This document shows, one piece after another, positions 16,804 to 24,243 of a stretch of 64,000 nt of DNA (the first letter of the stretch is position 1; the number at the start of each line of letters is the position of its first letter). A model generated the notes under the pieces. The model did not search any database. It saw only the letters and a program-made list of their open reading frames with translations, and was not told the origin of the DNA. The stretch is from positions 1-64,000 of the forward strand of contig DATKEC010000011.1 in the NCBI GenBank assembly GCA_035544575.1, written 5' to 3'. This DNA is from DATHWB01 sp035544575. GTDB lineage: Bacteria; Actinomycetota; Acidimicrobiia; Spongiisociales; ZC4RG35. A program made the translations under genes and the position numbers.

Positions 16804-17958
16804 CTATGCGACTCGCGAGACGGGATGGCGTTCGGTGGTCAGGTATTCGCATTCGGCGTCGGTCAGACGCCCCAGCTGACGCATGAGGTCCGATGCCCGA
16901 GCCGGTGTCCAGCGATACGACGCCAACGCCGCGGTGGATTCGAGCACACCCACGGCGAAGCGATCCCTCTGGGTTGCGTAACGGACCCCCGCCTCGTGCT
17001 CGAGCTCAGGATGAGCAAGGCCTGTCGCCACCGCCTCGGCGGCGAACTCGCTGTCGCGCAATGCGCACGAGATCCCGTGGGCGGACAGCGGATCCTTCGT
17101 GAATCCGGCGTCACCCACCAGCGCCCATCCGGGTCCGGTCGGCGTACGGAGGAACGATTTGATACCGCGGGTGAAACGCAGACGCTCGACCCGCTCGGCA
17201 CCGGCGGCGGCTCGAGCGATGTCCGGGCCGACGACATCGAGAGTTCGTTCGAACGCCGAGGCGGGATCATCGAAGTCGCCAATCGGAACGCCGGCCCAGA
17301 CCAGGGTCAGCCCGTCGTTGGTGCTGAGCGTTCCGGCCGTACCTCCTTCGCCAAATCGGAAGTCGAAGCCGTTGTCTGGCATCCCTGAGTAATACGAGTA
17401 GACGCTGGCTGCGGTCGGTTCGACGACGCGGTCGTCGACCGCTCCCACCAACCGTGCCACCGTCGAGTACCGACCGTCGGCACCGATGACATAGCGCGCC
17501 CGAAGAGCGATCTCGTCGCGCCCCTGGCCGATGACCACGCCGTTCACCCGGTTGGCCCCGTCCCGTGTCACGGCGGTGACGCCGCGCCCCAGTCCCACCT
17601 CGGCGCCGGCCATCTGGGCGGCGCTGAGAATGATGGGGTCGAGCACGGTTCGACGGGGCGCGTAGAGCGCGCTGACGCCGTAGTCCGATCGGACGTCGAA
17701 GGAGACCACATCCAAGCCGAATCCGAGCGTCAATCTTCTGATTGCGGGCGTCCCGGCGTCGATGAGATCGCCGAGCAGTCCGGCTTTGGTCAGCTGCAGC
17801 ACGGCTGTCCGCATGAGAGCGTGAGTCGACAGCGTGTCGGCTGGGGGTCCCGCCCGATCGACGATGAGAACCCGATGACCGGCGCGGGCCAGGTGGAGGG
17901 CGGTCATCGCCCCCGCCACACGCGCGCCGACGATCACTACGTCGTAGTCAGTTGTCAT
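16804..17958 (-). CDS. FAD-dependent monooxygenase / geranylgeranyl-reductase-like protein
   Basis: A 384-residue group A flavoprotein. Motifs are DYDVVIVGARVAGAMTALHL (FAD ADP site), ARYVIGADGRYSTVARLVGA (DG motif) and WALVGDAGFTKDPLSAHGIS (GD motif, second FAD contact). This family includes aromatic hydroxylases, halogenases and geranylgeranyl reductases, and the substrate cannot be read from sequence. Start ATG 17958 follows GAGGAACGA. It lies between an OsmC-like gene upstream and the FMO-like gene downstream, all on one strand. Confidence 0.87.
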   Translation of the reverse strand: MTTDYDVVIVGARVAGAMTALHLARAGHRVLIVDRAGPPADTLSTHALMRTAVLQLTKAGLLGDLIDAGTPAIRRLTLGFGLDVVSFDVRSDYGVSALYAPRRTVLDPIILSAAQMAGAEVGLGRGVTAVTRDGANRVNGVVIGQGRDEIALRARYVIGADGRYSTVARLVGAVDDRVVEPTAASVYSYYSGMPDNGFDFRFGEGGTAGTLSTNDGLTLVWAGVPIGDFDDPASAFERTLDVVGPDIARAAAGAERVERLRFTRGIKSFLRTPTGPGWALVGDAGFTKDPLSAHGISCALRDSEFAAEAVATGLAHPELEHEAGVRYATQRDRFAVGVLESTAALASYRWTPARASDLMRQLGRLTDAECEYLTTERHPVSRVA

Positions 17959-17989
17959 TCGTTCCTCCTCGCCGCCGGTCCCCTGGGGC

Positions 17990-18021
17990 GGGAGGCGCCG
18001 GACCAGAGCCCGGCGCCTCCC
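17990..18021. terminator. Hairpin terminator downstream of the OsmC-like gene
   Basis: GGGAGGCGCCGG and CCGGCGCCTCCC form a perfect 12-bp stem with an 8-base loop in the gap between the OsmC-like stop and the flavoprotein start. It likely separates the two minus-strand transcription units, or reduces read-through. Confidence 0.7.
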
Positions 18022-18034
18022 TTCTCGGGGGAGA

Positions 18035-18595
18035 TCAGGCTGCGATCTCGATGGAGACGGGCACACCATTGGTGAGCACGTCGAAGACCGCCGATCGGGC
18101 AATCGAGCGCTCCACAACCTTGCGGAGCTCTTCCGTTCCGGCATCGCCCTCGATCTCGAAACGCGCCCGGATACCCGAGTAGCCGTTCCGGACCGTCGAG
18201 TCGAGACCGAGCACTCCGTTGAGGTCGATGTCGCCCTCGACCGTCGCCTTGACACTCGCGAGCGTCACGCCGCGGGCGGCGGCGATGTTGCCGATGCCGG
18301 CCATGATGCAGCCAGCGAGTCCGACGAGCAGGTACTCGACCGGGGTCGGGCCCCTGTCGGAGGCGACGAGTTCGACGGGATGATCCGAATCGAAGGTCCG
18401 TACCTCAGTGTGATTGCGCTCTGCACCGACGCCGAAGTACGAGTCGATCGTTCCCCGGCTGTGGGTGCCGCTGACCCATTCGTTGTTGACGCGGAACTGG
18501 AAGTGTGCCGCCTCGGGCATCCCCTTCACCGCATCGAGTGTGGCGAACAGAACCGACGTGTCGACCCCGTTGCGAACCGTTGCTGTGGTGCTCAT
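18035..18595 (-). CDS. OsmC-family protein lacking the second catalytic Cys
   Basis: A 186-residue OsmC/Ohr-like protein. The core helix with the first Cys is PTPVEYLLVGLAGCIMAGIG and the C-terminal strand region is FDVLTNGVPVSIEI. In peroxide-reducing OsmC/Ohr a second Cys lies just before that last segment; here it reads ARSAVFDVL, with Ala/Ser. Thiol peroxidase activity by the usual two-Cys mechanism is therefore unlikely. Start ATG 18595 has AGAGGAGAG upstream. Its promoter region is shared with the divergent hotdog-like gene and carries several ACCCAT motifs. Confidence 0.85.
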   Translation of the reverse strand: MSTTATVRNGVDTSVLFATLDAVKGMPEAAHFQFRVNNEWVSGTHSRGTIDSYFGVGAERNHTEVRTFDSDHPVELVASDRGPTPVEYLLVGLAGCIMAGIGNIAAARGVTLASVKATVEGDIDLNGVLGLDSTVRNGYSGIRARFEIEGDAGTEELRKVVERSIARSAVFDVLTNGVPVSIEIAA

Positions 18596-18639
18596 GACTC
18601 TCCTCTCGTAGCACCGAACCCCGTTATTCGGGGACGGGT

Positions 18640-18728
18640 GCAACGTACGAATCGGCGGAACCCGGCCGAATGGGTGAGCGCTACCCATATCGGGACCGCC
18701 CCGACGTGGAATGTCTCGCGCCAAACAT
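18640..18728. promoter_or_regulatory. Bidirectional promoter with three ACCCAT motifs
   Basis: This intergenic stretch holds TCACCCATTCGG on the minus strand (near 18672), TACCCATATCGG on the plus strand (18681), and TCACCCATGTTTGG on the minus strand (near 18720). The first two form the dyad TGGGTGAGCGCTACCCA. On the minus strand, ACCCAT is followed after 22 bp by TACGTTGC, a -10-like element before the OsmC-like gene; the same pair, spaced 21 bp, precedes the tiny ORFs at 20646. The placement fits an activator overlapping -35. Confidence 0.45.
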
Positions 18729-18801
18729 GGGTGACGGCCACCGATGTCCTCCGAGGCCTCCTCTCATACGTTCTCCCGCATCCGATAGGAGGAGCCCACC
18801 C

Positions 18802-19557
18802 ATGACCCACGTCACCACCACCACCACCACCACCGTTTCCAGTCGTTTCGCCGGACCCCCGTTCGCCGTGAACGGGGGCTACGCCGCGGGCCTCCTGGCC
18901 GAGCGGCTCGGCGTGCCAGGCGCCCACGTGCAGCTCAGCGCTCCGGTGCCGCTCGACGTCCCGGTCGAGGTGGAAGTCGATGAGCCTGGGGCACGGATCC
19001 GCCATCGGGGCCGAACCCTCGTCTCGGCGTCGCCGGTATCGCTGCTCGACCACTCCCACCCGGACATCGACTTCGTGACTGCGACACTGGCCGCCGGCAG
19101 CACCGACCGGGCCATTCACCCGTTTCCCGGCTGCTTCGTCTGCGGGCCGGATCGGTCCGACGATGACGGGATGCATCTGTTTGCAGGTCCCGTCGACGAT
19201 GGCGTCGTCGCCGTCTCGTGGCGGCCACGTCCGTGGCAGGGTGATCCGACGGGCACGATCCCGATTCGTATGGTCACCGCGGCTCTCGACTGCCCATCGG
19301 CGTTCCCGTTCATGCGACCAGGCGGCATGGCCCTGCTCGCCTCGATGACGTTCGAGATCTCGCGGCTTCCGCGGGTCGGTGAGCACCTGGTGGTCACTGG
19401 CTGGAACCGGAACAACGAGGGACGGAAGTTCTTTGCTGCCAGCGCGATCGCGACTGCCGATGGCGAGACGCTTGCCCGCGCCGACACCTTGTGGATCGAA
19501 GTGGCTGCCGAGGATCTGTCCCGTATGGCCGCCTCGATGGAGCGAGACGCGGCGTGA
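18802..19557 (+). CDS. Hotdog-like (thioesterase-superfamily-like) protein of unknown function
   Basis: A 251-residue soluble protein. The N-terminal half has FAGPPFAVNGGYAAGLLAER and paired strands resembling the acyl-CoA thioesterase hotdog fold. The middle carries HPFPGCFVCGPDRSDDDGMH, a Cys-pair segment typical of an uncharacterised actinobacterial family. The C-terminal half repeats a hotdog-like pattern. No proven catalytic residues can be named. Start ATG 18802 follows AGGAGGAGC. It is divergent from the OsmC-like gene and coupled (GTGA) to the PIG-L deacetylase downstream, hinting at a small-molecule thiol or acyl role. Confidence 0.7.
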   Translation: MTHVTTTTTTTVSSRFAGPPFAVNGGYAAGLLAERLGVPGAHVQLSAPVPLDVPVEVEVDEPGARIRHRGRTLVSASPVSLLDHSHPDIDFVTATLAAGSTDRAIHPFPGCFVCGPDRSDDDGMHLFAGPVDDGVVAVSWRPRPWQGDPTGTIPIRMVTAALDCPSAFPFMRPGGMALLASMTFEISRLPRVGEHLVVTGWNRNNEGRKFFAASAIATADGETLARADTLWIEVAAEDLSRMAASMERDAA

Positions 19558-20261
19558 GCCGGAACATCGGCGCACTCGGGACGATCCTCGGTGTGTGGGC
19601 GCACCCGGACGACGAAGCGTTCCTCTCGGGTGGCTTGATGGCGGCAGCTCGCGCCTCGCGCCAGCGCGTGGTCGTCGTGACTGCCACGCGGGGCGAGTTG
19701 GGCTCGCCGGACCCGGTCGCCTGGCCGCCGGAGCGCCTGGCAGAGCGCCGCCAGGTCGAACTCGATGCGTCACTCGAGGCGCTCGGCGTCTTCGAACACG
19801 TCATCCTCGGCCATCCGGACGGCGGGTGTGCGGACGTGGACTTCGAGATAGGCGCCGCCCAGGTTGCCGGCGCCATCGACGCGGTTGCGCCGGACACGAT
19901 CCTCACGTTCGGACCGGACGGTTACACAGGTCACAGCGATCACCGAACGATGTCCGCCTGGGTCGGCTCCGCCGTGAAGTGGACCGGTACGCGGGCCAGG
20001 ATCCTCCACGCCACCGCGACACGCGCCTTCCTCGACGAGTTCGAAGACGTGCACCGGGACTTCGACGTCTTCTTCGCCGGGGTTCCCTCCATCACCGACG
20101 AAGCGGACACGACGGTCGACCTCCGCTTGAGTGGGCGCCTGCTCGATCGGAAGGTGGCGGCGCTGCGCGCACAGTCGAGCCAGACGGCCGGACTCATCGA
20201 GGGTCTCGGAGCGTCCCGGTTCCGCCGCTGGGTGTCGCGCGAGTCCTTCGCCGCCGTCTGA
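19554..20261 (+). CDS. PIG-L / LmbE-family N-acetyl deacetylase
   Basis: A 235-residue zinc-dependent deacetylase. The metal site is GVWAHPDDEAFLSGG (HPDDE near residue 15) with a downstream HSDHR (in GYTGHSDHRTMSAWVG) providing the third ligand. Family members include MshB (mycothiol), Mca, and antibiotic deacetylases. The sequence alone does not say which. Start GTG 19554 overlaps the previous stop (GTGA). It ends before a strong bidirectional terminator. Location next to an OsmC-like protein is compatible with mycothiol-conjugate metabolism, but that is speculation. Confidence 0.9.
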   Translation: MSRNIGALGTILGVWAHPDDEAFLSGGLMAAARASRQRVVVVTATRGELGSPDPVAWPPERLAERRQVELDASLEALGVFEHVILGHPDGGCADVDFEIGAAQVAGAIDAVAPDTILTFGPDGYTGHSDHRTMSAWVGSAVKWTGTRARILHATATRAFLDEFEDVHRDFDVFFAGVPSITDEADTTVDLRLSGRLLDRKVAALRAQSSQTAGLIEGLGASRFRRWVSRESFAAV

Positions 20262-20282
20262 CCCAGCGCCCCTCGCCCCACG

Positions 20283-20317
20283 ACGAAGGCCCCCGGTCCG
20301 AACCCGGGGGCCTTCGT
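20283..20317. terminator. Strong bidirectional hairpin terminator
   Basis: ACGAAGGCCCCCGG and CCGGGGGCCTTCGT form a perfect 14-bp stem around a 7-base loop. It lies between the convergent PIG-L gene and the tiny-ORF operon and can stop both. Confidence 0.85.
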
Positions 20318-20327
20318 GTCTGGTTGC

Positions 20328-20441
20328 CTAGCGGATGATGTTGCGGAGGAGGACATCACCGGGGAGTGTGCGCTTCGCCTCCTCGAGGCGGAGCGAGATC
20401 TCGAAGCCGGAAGTGATGCGGCGCTTCTTGGAGTTCCTCAT
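20328..20441 (-). CDS. Tiny ORF C, 37-residue basic protein of unknown function
   Basis: Third of three tandem tiny ORFs. ATG 20441 overlaps the stop of ORF B (ATGA), and TAG at 20328 lies just before the terminator. The peptide begins MRNSKKRRITSGFEISLRLE and ends GDVLLRNIIR. It is strongly basic, with G/C third positions as in real local genes. No good ribosome site precedes it, so it would depend on coupled re-initiation. I do not recognise the family. Too short for ordinary gene calling, so probably unannotated in relatives. Confidence 0.5.
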   Translation of the reverse strand: MRNSKKRRITSGFEISLRLEEAKRTLPGDVLLRNIIR

Positions 20442-20545
20442 CGCATCAGGTGGGTGACCATCGCAGTGATGATCGCCTCGGTCCGGAGGTCGGCGGTACG
20501 GCCGAACTCGTCCTTGGGGCGGGGGCTCAGTCGGATGCGCTTCAT
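20438..20545 (-). CDS. Tiny ORF B, 35-residue protein of unknown function
   Basis: Second of the tandem tiny ORFs. ATG 20545 shares its A with the stop of ORF A (TGATG), and a strong site GGAAGGAG lies 8 bp upstream inside ORF A, supporting real translation. The peptide begins MKRIRLSPRPKDEFGRTADL and ends in a more hydrophobic helix, EAIITAMVTHLMR. Net charge is basic. Function and family are unknown. The three ORFs use successive frames, so one frameshifted gene is the main alternative. Confidence 0.55.
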   Translation of the reverse strand: MKRIRLSPRPKDEFGRTADLRTEAIITAMVTHLMR

Positions 20546-20646
20546 CACGACCGCTCCTTCCGCAGGTCCTTCTGCCAGTTGTCCACTGTCCGATACCAGT
20601 TCGTCACGAACTGGTCGCGGGCCGTCTTGGTGCTGTAGTCACGCAT
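20545..20646 (-). CDS. Tiny ORF A, 33-residue protein of unknown function
   Basis: First of three translationally coupled tiny ORFs. ATG 20646 has AAAGGA 8 bp upstream. The peptide begins MRDYSTKTARDQFVTNWYRT and ends in a highly charged NWQKDLRKERS, suggesting one amphipathic helix. Upstream on the same strand are a -10-like TACGTT (near 20688) and ATCACCCATGTCGCCGG, the promoter pair also seen before the OsmC-like gene. The 91-bp gap after the carbonic anhydrase thus contains its own promoter. I cannot assign a function. Confidence 0.55.
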   Translation of the reverse strand: MRDYSTKTARDQFVTNWYRTVDNWQKDLRKERS

Positions 20647-20684
20647 CTGGGTGTCCTTTTGTCGAAGACTCGATACACCCGCAA

Positions 20685-20716
20685 CGTATGACGCGGGACC
20701 TCCGGCGACATGGGTG
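20685..20716 (-). promoter_or_regulatory. ACCCAT motif and -10-like element before the tiny-ORF operon
   Basis: On the minus strand, ATCACCCATGTCGCCGG is followed after 21 bp (counting from ACCCAT) by TACGTTGC. This pair parallels ACCCAT-N22-TACGTTGC upstream of the OsmC-like gene. The ACCCAT would overlap the -35 position, as expected for a class II activator such as a LuxR-type protein. Confidence 0.45.
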
Positions 20717-20737
20717 ATGACTGCCCAAGTTCGGCGG

Positions 20738-21262
20738 TCACTCGGACGCTGGCTCGGCCTCTGGGTCGACCTCCTCGAGCGCACCAGTGGTGACGTGGTA
20801 GACGAACCCGCGGATGTGTTCTTTGTGCACCACGAACGGAGTCATCCGGAGACGGCGCATCGACTGTGCCACATCCCGGTGCGGATCCTCGAAGGACTCG
20901 AGGGCCCACCATGGCTTGATGCCGACTTCGGCCTCCAACTCGTCCTTGAACAGGGCCTCGTCCACCTTTTGCAGCCCGCAATCCGTGTGGTGGACCAACA
21001 GGATCTCGCGGGTCCCGAGGAAGCGTTGGGAGAGGCACAACGACCTGATCACGTCGTCGGTGATGACCCCGCCGGCGTTACGGATGATGTGGGCCTCGCC
21101 GTTGCCGAGACCGAGGATCTGGAAGACGTCCATCCGCGAGTCCATGCATGCCACGACCGCCAGGTTGCGTCTGGGGGCCACCTGGAGATCGGCGTCCCGA
21201 AAGCGCGCCGCGTACTCCTCGTTGTGAGAGAGGAGTTCGTCCGCGCTGGGATGAAAGGTCAT
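20738..21262 (-). CDS. Beta-class carbonic anhydrase
   Basis: A 174-residue beta-carbonic anhydrase interconverting CO2 and bicarbonate. The zinc site is seen as AVVACMDSRMDVF (Cys, Asp-Arg dyad) and VHHTDCGLQ (His and Cys). GEAHIIRNAGGVITDDVIRS is the conserved mid-segment. The protein is of the short type (about 160-175 residues) common in Actinomycetota. I start at ATG 21262; in-frame ATGs at 21286 and 21292 are possible. It diverges from the hydrolase-cyclase gene with a 76-bp gap. Confidence 0.93.
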   Translation of the reverse strand: MTFHPSADELLSHNEEYAARFRDADLQVAPRRNLAVVACMDSRMDVFQILGLGNGEAHIIRNAGGVITDDVIRSLCLSQRFLGTREILLVHHTDCGLQKVDEALFKDELEAEVGIKPWWALESFEDPHRDVAQSMRRLRMTPFVVHKEHIRGFVYHVTTGALEEVDPEAEPASE

Positions 21263-21338
21263 GAGTCCGCCCGTCGCTTCCGGCATGTGCACTCGGGACG
21301 GTATCGCAGGTGGGGATGGCCGATGTCAGAATCCGAAC

Positions 21339-22697
21339 ATGGCGGCCGATCTCGACATCCGATTCTGCACGACCGACGACGGCGTGGACCTGGCCTATGC
21401 CATAACCGGGAGCGGGTCCCCTCTCGTCAAGGCCGCCAATTGGATGTCCCATCTCGACTTCGACCACGAAAGCCCGGTGTGGCGCCACTTCATCGAGGCT
21501 CTCTCGTCCAGATTCTCGTACTTGCGCTACGACGAGCGCGGCTCGGGCCTGTCCGACTGGGATGTCGAGTCGCTCGGATTCGACGACTGGGTGACGGATC
21601 TCGAAACCGTCGTCGACGCCGCCGGATATGAGCGCTTCGCTCTGCTGGGCGTTTCCCAGGGCGGTGCAGTGGCGATCGAGTACGCCATCCGCCATCCCGC
21701 CCGTGTCTCGCACCTGATCCTCTTCGGCGCCTACGCCCGGGGCCGACTGCACCGCGGGCCGTTTGGCCGCCAGGAGTTCGAGGTGCACCAGAAACTGATG
21801 GAGATCGGCTGGGGCACCGACGAGCGGGCGTTTCGCAACGTCTTCACGAAGATGTTCATCCCGGGTGGCACTCCCGCCCAGCATGAGTGGTTCGACGAAC
21901 TCATGCGCCGATCGACCTCCACCGAGAACGCCGTGCGATTCCAGGAGACATTCGTCCGCATCAACGTGACATCGGAGGCTCAACGCGTCACCACACCGAC
22001 GCTGGTCCTCCACGCCACGGGGGACCACGTCGTCCCCTTCGAGGAGGGTCGGCGCCTGGCTTCTCTGATCCCCAACGCACGGCTGGTCCCGCTCGAGAGT
22101 GACAACCACATCCTGTTGGAGCATGAGCCCGCCTGGCACCGGTTCCTCGCCGAGGTCAGCGACTTCGTCACGGATTCGGGCTCAGGCCGGGCGCATGAGG
22201 CTGCCGAGGTCACACTGCTCATGACCGACATCGCCGGATCGACCGCGCTCATCGAGGCGATCGGCGACGAGGCGTGGGTCAACGTCCTCGCATGGCACGA
22301 CCGGACGGTACGCGGCGAGGTCGCCCGCCATCACGGGACCGAACTCGATCACACCGGGGACGGTTTTTTCGTCTCGTTCCCGTCCCCGGCTGCGGCGCTG
22401 CGCTGCGCGGTATCCATCCAGCGCTCACTCGAAGCACATCGCAAGTCGGCGGGGTTCGCCCCCAGGGTCCGGATCGCGGTCAACAAGGGCCCCGTCACGT
22501 TTCATGAGCACTCGGCTCGCGGGCGCGAGGTGCACGTCACCGCGCGGATCCTGAGCGCCGCCGACGGTGACGAGATCCTGGTCGCGGCCGCCCTGGCGCC
22601 GGAGGCACTGGGTGTGGCAGCCACCGGACCGCTCCGCTCGATCGACGCCAAGGGGATAGAACTACCCGTCGACGTCGTCGAGGTGCGGTGGCGATGA
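21339..22697 (+). CDS. Alpha/beta-hydrolase fused to class III adenylate/guanylate cyclase
   Basis: A 452-residue fusion. Residues 1 to about 275 are an alpha/beta-hydrolase with nucleophile elbow LLGVSQGGAVAIEYA and a likely acid/His end (LESDNHILLEHEPAWHRF). Residues about 288-450 are a class III nucleotide cyclase: first metal Asp in TLLMTDIAGSTALIE, second in LDHTGDGFFVSFPSP. The usual transition-state Asn position reads His in GREVHVTARI. Such fusions occur with LuxR-type receptors in Actinomycetota and may couple a small ligand to cNMP. ATG 21339 sits 6 bp after CAGAAT, a possible leaderless start. ATP versus GTP use is not decidable. Confidence 0.9.
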   Translation: MAADLDIRFCTTDDGVDLAYAITGSGSPLVKAANWMSHLDFDHESPVWRHFIEALSSRFSYLRYDERGSGLSDWDVESLGFDDWVTDLETVVDAAGYERFALLGVSQGGAVAIEYAIRHPARVSHLILFGAYARGRLHRGPFGRQEFEVHQKLMEIGWGTDERAFRNVFTKMFIPGGTPAQHEWFDELMRRSTSTENAVRFQETFVRINVTSEAQRVTTPTLVLHATGDHVVPFEEGRRLASLIPNARLVPLESDNHILLEHEPAWHRFLAEVSDFVTDSGSGRAHEAAEVTLLMTDIAGSTALIEAIGDEAWVNVLAWHDRTVRGEVARHHGTELDHTGDGFFVSFPSPAAALRCAVSIQRSLEAHRKSAGFAPRVRIAVNKGPVTFHEHSARGREVHVTARILSAADGDEILVAAALAPEALGVAATGPLRSIDAKGIELPVDVVEVRWR

Positions 22698-22706
22698 TGC
22701 CAACTC

Positions 22707-23363
22707 TCAGCGGCTCACCCCGAGCAGCGTGCGAACCTCTTCGTCTGTGGTCTGGGTGAAATCGTCATAGAAACCCCCGATGGCCACGAACGGATCGGGC
22801 TGCATCACCAGAACGACGGAATCCACCGCATCTCCGAGACGTTCGACGACGTCGCGGGGACCGACCGGGGCTGCCACCACCACCGCCGACGCTCCGGCGA
22901 GCCGTGCCACCGTTGCCGCCGCCCGGGCGGTTGACCCGGTAGCGATCCCGTCATCGACGACGAGGGCGGTCTTTGCCTGGAGGGACACACCGGGTCTGTC
23001 ACCGCGGTAGCGGCGAACGCGCCGGTCGAGTTCCTCCCGCTCAGCCGCCTCGATGGCGGCGAGCTGTTGGGGCCGGACCCCCGCAGAGGCAACGAGACGC
23101 TCATCGACGAACCGCACGCCGTTCTCGCCGATGGCTCCCATCGCCATCTCCGGTTGCAGGGGCAGGCCGAGTTTGCGGACCACGATCACATCGAGCGGCG
23201 CCCCGAGGTGTTCGGCCACCTCGAAGGCGACAGGGACACCGCCACGGGGGAGCGCGAGGACCACGACGTCCTGATCCCGCATCCCGTCGAGCTGCGCCGC
23301 CAGCGTCCGTCCGGCGGCGCGCCGGTCGCGGAACCGCCGGCTTCGAAACCCATGCAAGGCCAT
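22707..23363 (-). CDS. Phosphoribosyltransferase-domain protein
   Basis: A 218-residue type I phosphoribosyltransferase. The PRPP loop is ALVVDDGIATGSTARAA (about residues 128-144), and the N-terminal part has VLALPRGGVPVAFEVA and IVVRKLGLPLQPEMAMGAI. Proteins of this type (as in the N-terminal part of mycobacterial Rv2030c) are found in stress/hypoxia regulons; the acceptor base is unknown. Start ATG 23363 follows CAGGGG; the open frame extending upstream is a shadow of the HAD gene. Convergent with the cyclase, 10 bp apart. Confidence 0.9.
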   Translation of the reverse strand: MALHGFRSRRFRDRRAAGRTLAAQLDGMRDQDVVVLALPRGGVPVAFEVAEHLGAPLDVIVVRKLGLPLQPEMAMGAIGENGVRFVDERLVASAGVRPQQLAAIEAAEREELDRRVRRYRGDRPGVSLQAKTALVVDDGIATGSTARAAATVARLAGASAVVVAAPVGPRDVVERLGDAVDSVVLVMQPDPFVAIGGFYDDFTQTTDEEVRTLLGVSR

Positions 23364-23457
23364 CCCCTGAGCAAACCAGGAATCTCGGCATCGCGCCGAT
23401 CCGGCGTCGTGTGCGCCGTACCGACCCCGCCCCCGGTTGACTCCTAGCATTGGCTCC

Positions 23458-24204
23458 ATGCTCGTCTCGGCGGCGTCGTCCACCTTCGACGTCGATGTCG
23501 TGGTCTTCGACAAAGACGGCACCCTCCTCTCGCTGGACTCGTACTGGCTGGCGCCGTCTCGGACCTGGATCACGCATGCCGCCGACGGCGACGCCGAACT
23601 CACTGTGCAGCTGGAAGTCGAACTGGGGCTCATCCCCACCGAGTCGGGGCACCAGCTCGACCCGGACGGCCCCCTGGCGACGGCCTCCCTCGAGGATCTC
23701 GTCTCTCTGACACGGCGGGTGCTCGGGAAGTTCGGCATCGGCTTCGATGAGACCGAACAACGCACTCGACGGGCCCGAACCTCGGCTGCGGAGCACAGTG
23801 CCAGGCTCGCACCCGTCGCGATCGGAGACGTCCGGGCCGCACTGACCTCACTCGCCCGTGCGGGGCTGGGCATCGCCATCGCCACCACGGACGACGCCCT
23901 CCCCACTCACGAGGCTCTCGACGCCCTCGGGATCGCCGATCTGGTCGACTTCGTCGTCACCGCGGACGGGGACATCCCTTCCAAGCCCCATCGCCTCGTA
24001 TTGGCAACGATCGCCTCGCACTTCGGGCTGGTCCCTGATCGCCTGCTGATGGTGGGCGACTCGGTCAAGGATGCCGAGACCGCCGCCAACGGCGGAGCGG
24101 CCGGCTTCGTGCTCGTCTCGGCCGACCGGCGGGCCCGGGTCCGAGCAGACGCCGTGGTCCGCTCCGTGTCCGAGATCAGACCCGTGCCGTCTCAGTCTCC
24201 CTAG
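23458..24204 (+). CDS. HAD-superfamily hydrolase
   Basis: A 248-residue HAD phosphatase. Motif I is VVFDKDGTLLSLDSYW (nucleophile DKDGT, about residue 15), motif II Thr lies in IAIATTDDA, and the C-terminal GDSVKDAETAANGG holds the Mg-binding acidic motif IV. The helical cap lies between residues about 30 and 110. It resembles phosphoglycolate phosphatase/beta-phosphoglucomutase-like enzymes, but substrate is unknown. ATG 23458 lies 7 bp after TAGCAT, a likely leaderless start. Confidence 0.9.
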   Translation: MLVSAASSTFDVDVVVFDKDGTLLSLDSYWLAPSRTWITHAADGDAELTVQLEVELGLIPTESGHQLDPDGPLATASLEDLVSLTRRVLGKFGIGFDETEQRTRRARTSAAEHSARLAPVAIGDVRAALTSLARAGLGIAIATTDDALPTHEALDALGIADLVDFVVTADGDIPSKPHRLVLATIASHFGLVPDRLLMVGDSVKDAETAANGGAAGFVLVSADRRARVRADAVVRSVSEIRPVPSQSP

Positions 24205-24243
24205 CATCGCCCGTCGGTTCCGATCCCCTGCCGTGGAGGCGCA

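Noticed and set aside
22707..23906. Reading the phosphoribosyltransferase as a 399-residue protein
   Set aside because: The extra N-terminal part is Ser/Arg-rich and antisense to the HAD gene; ATG 23363 with CAGGGG is the better start.
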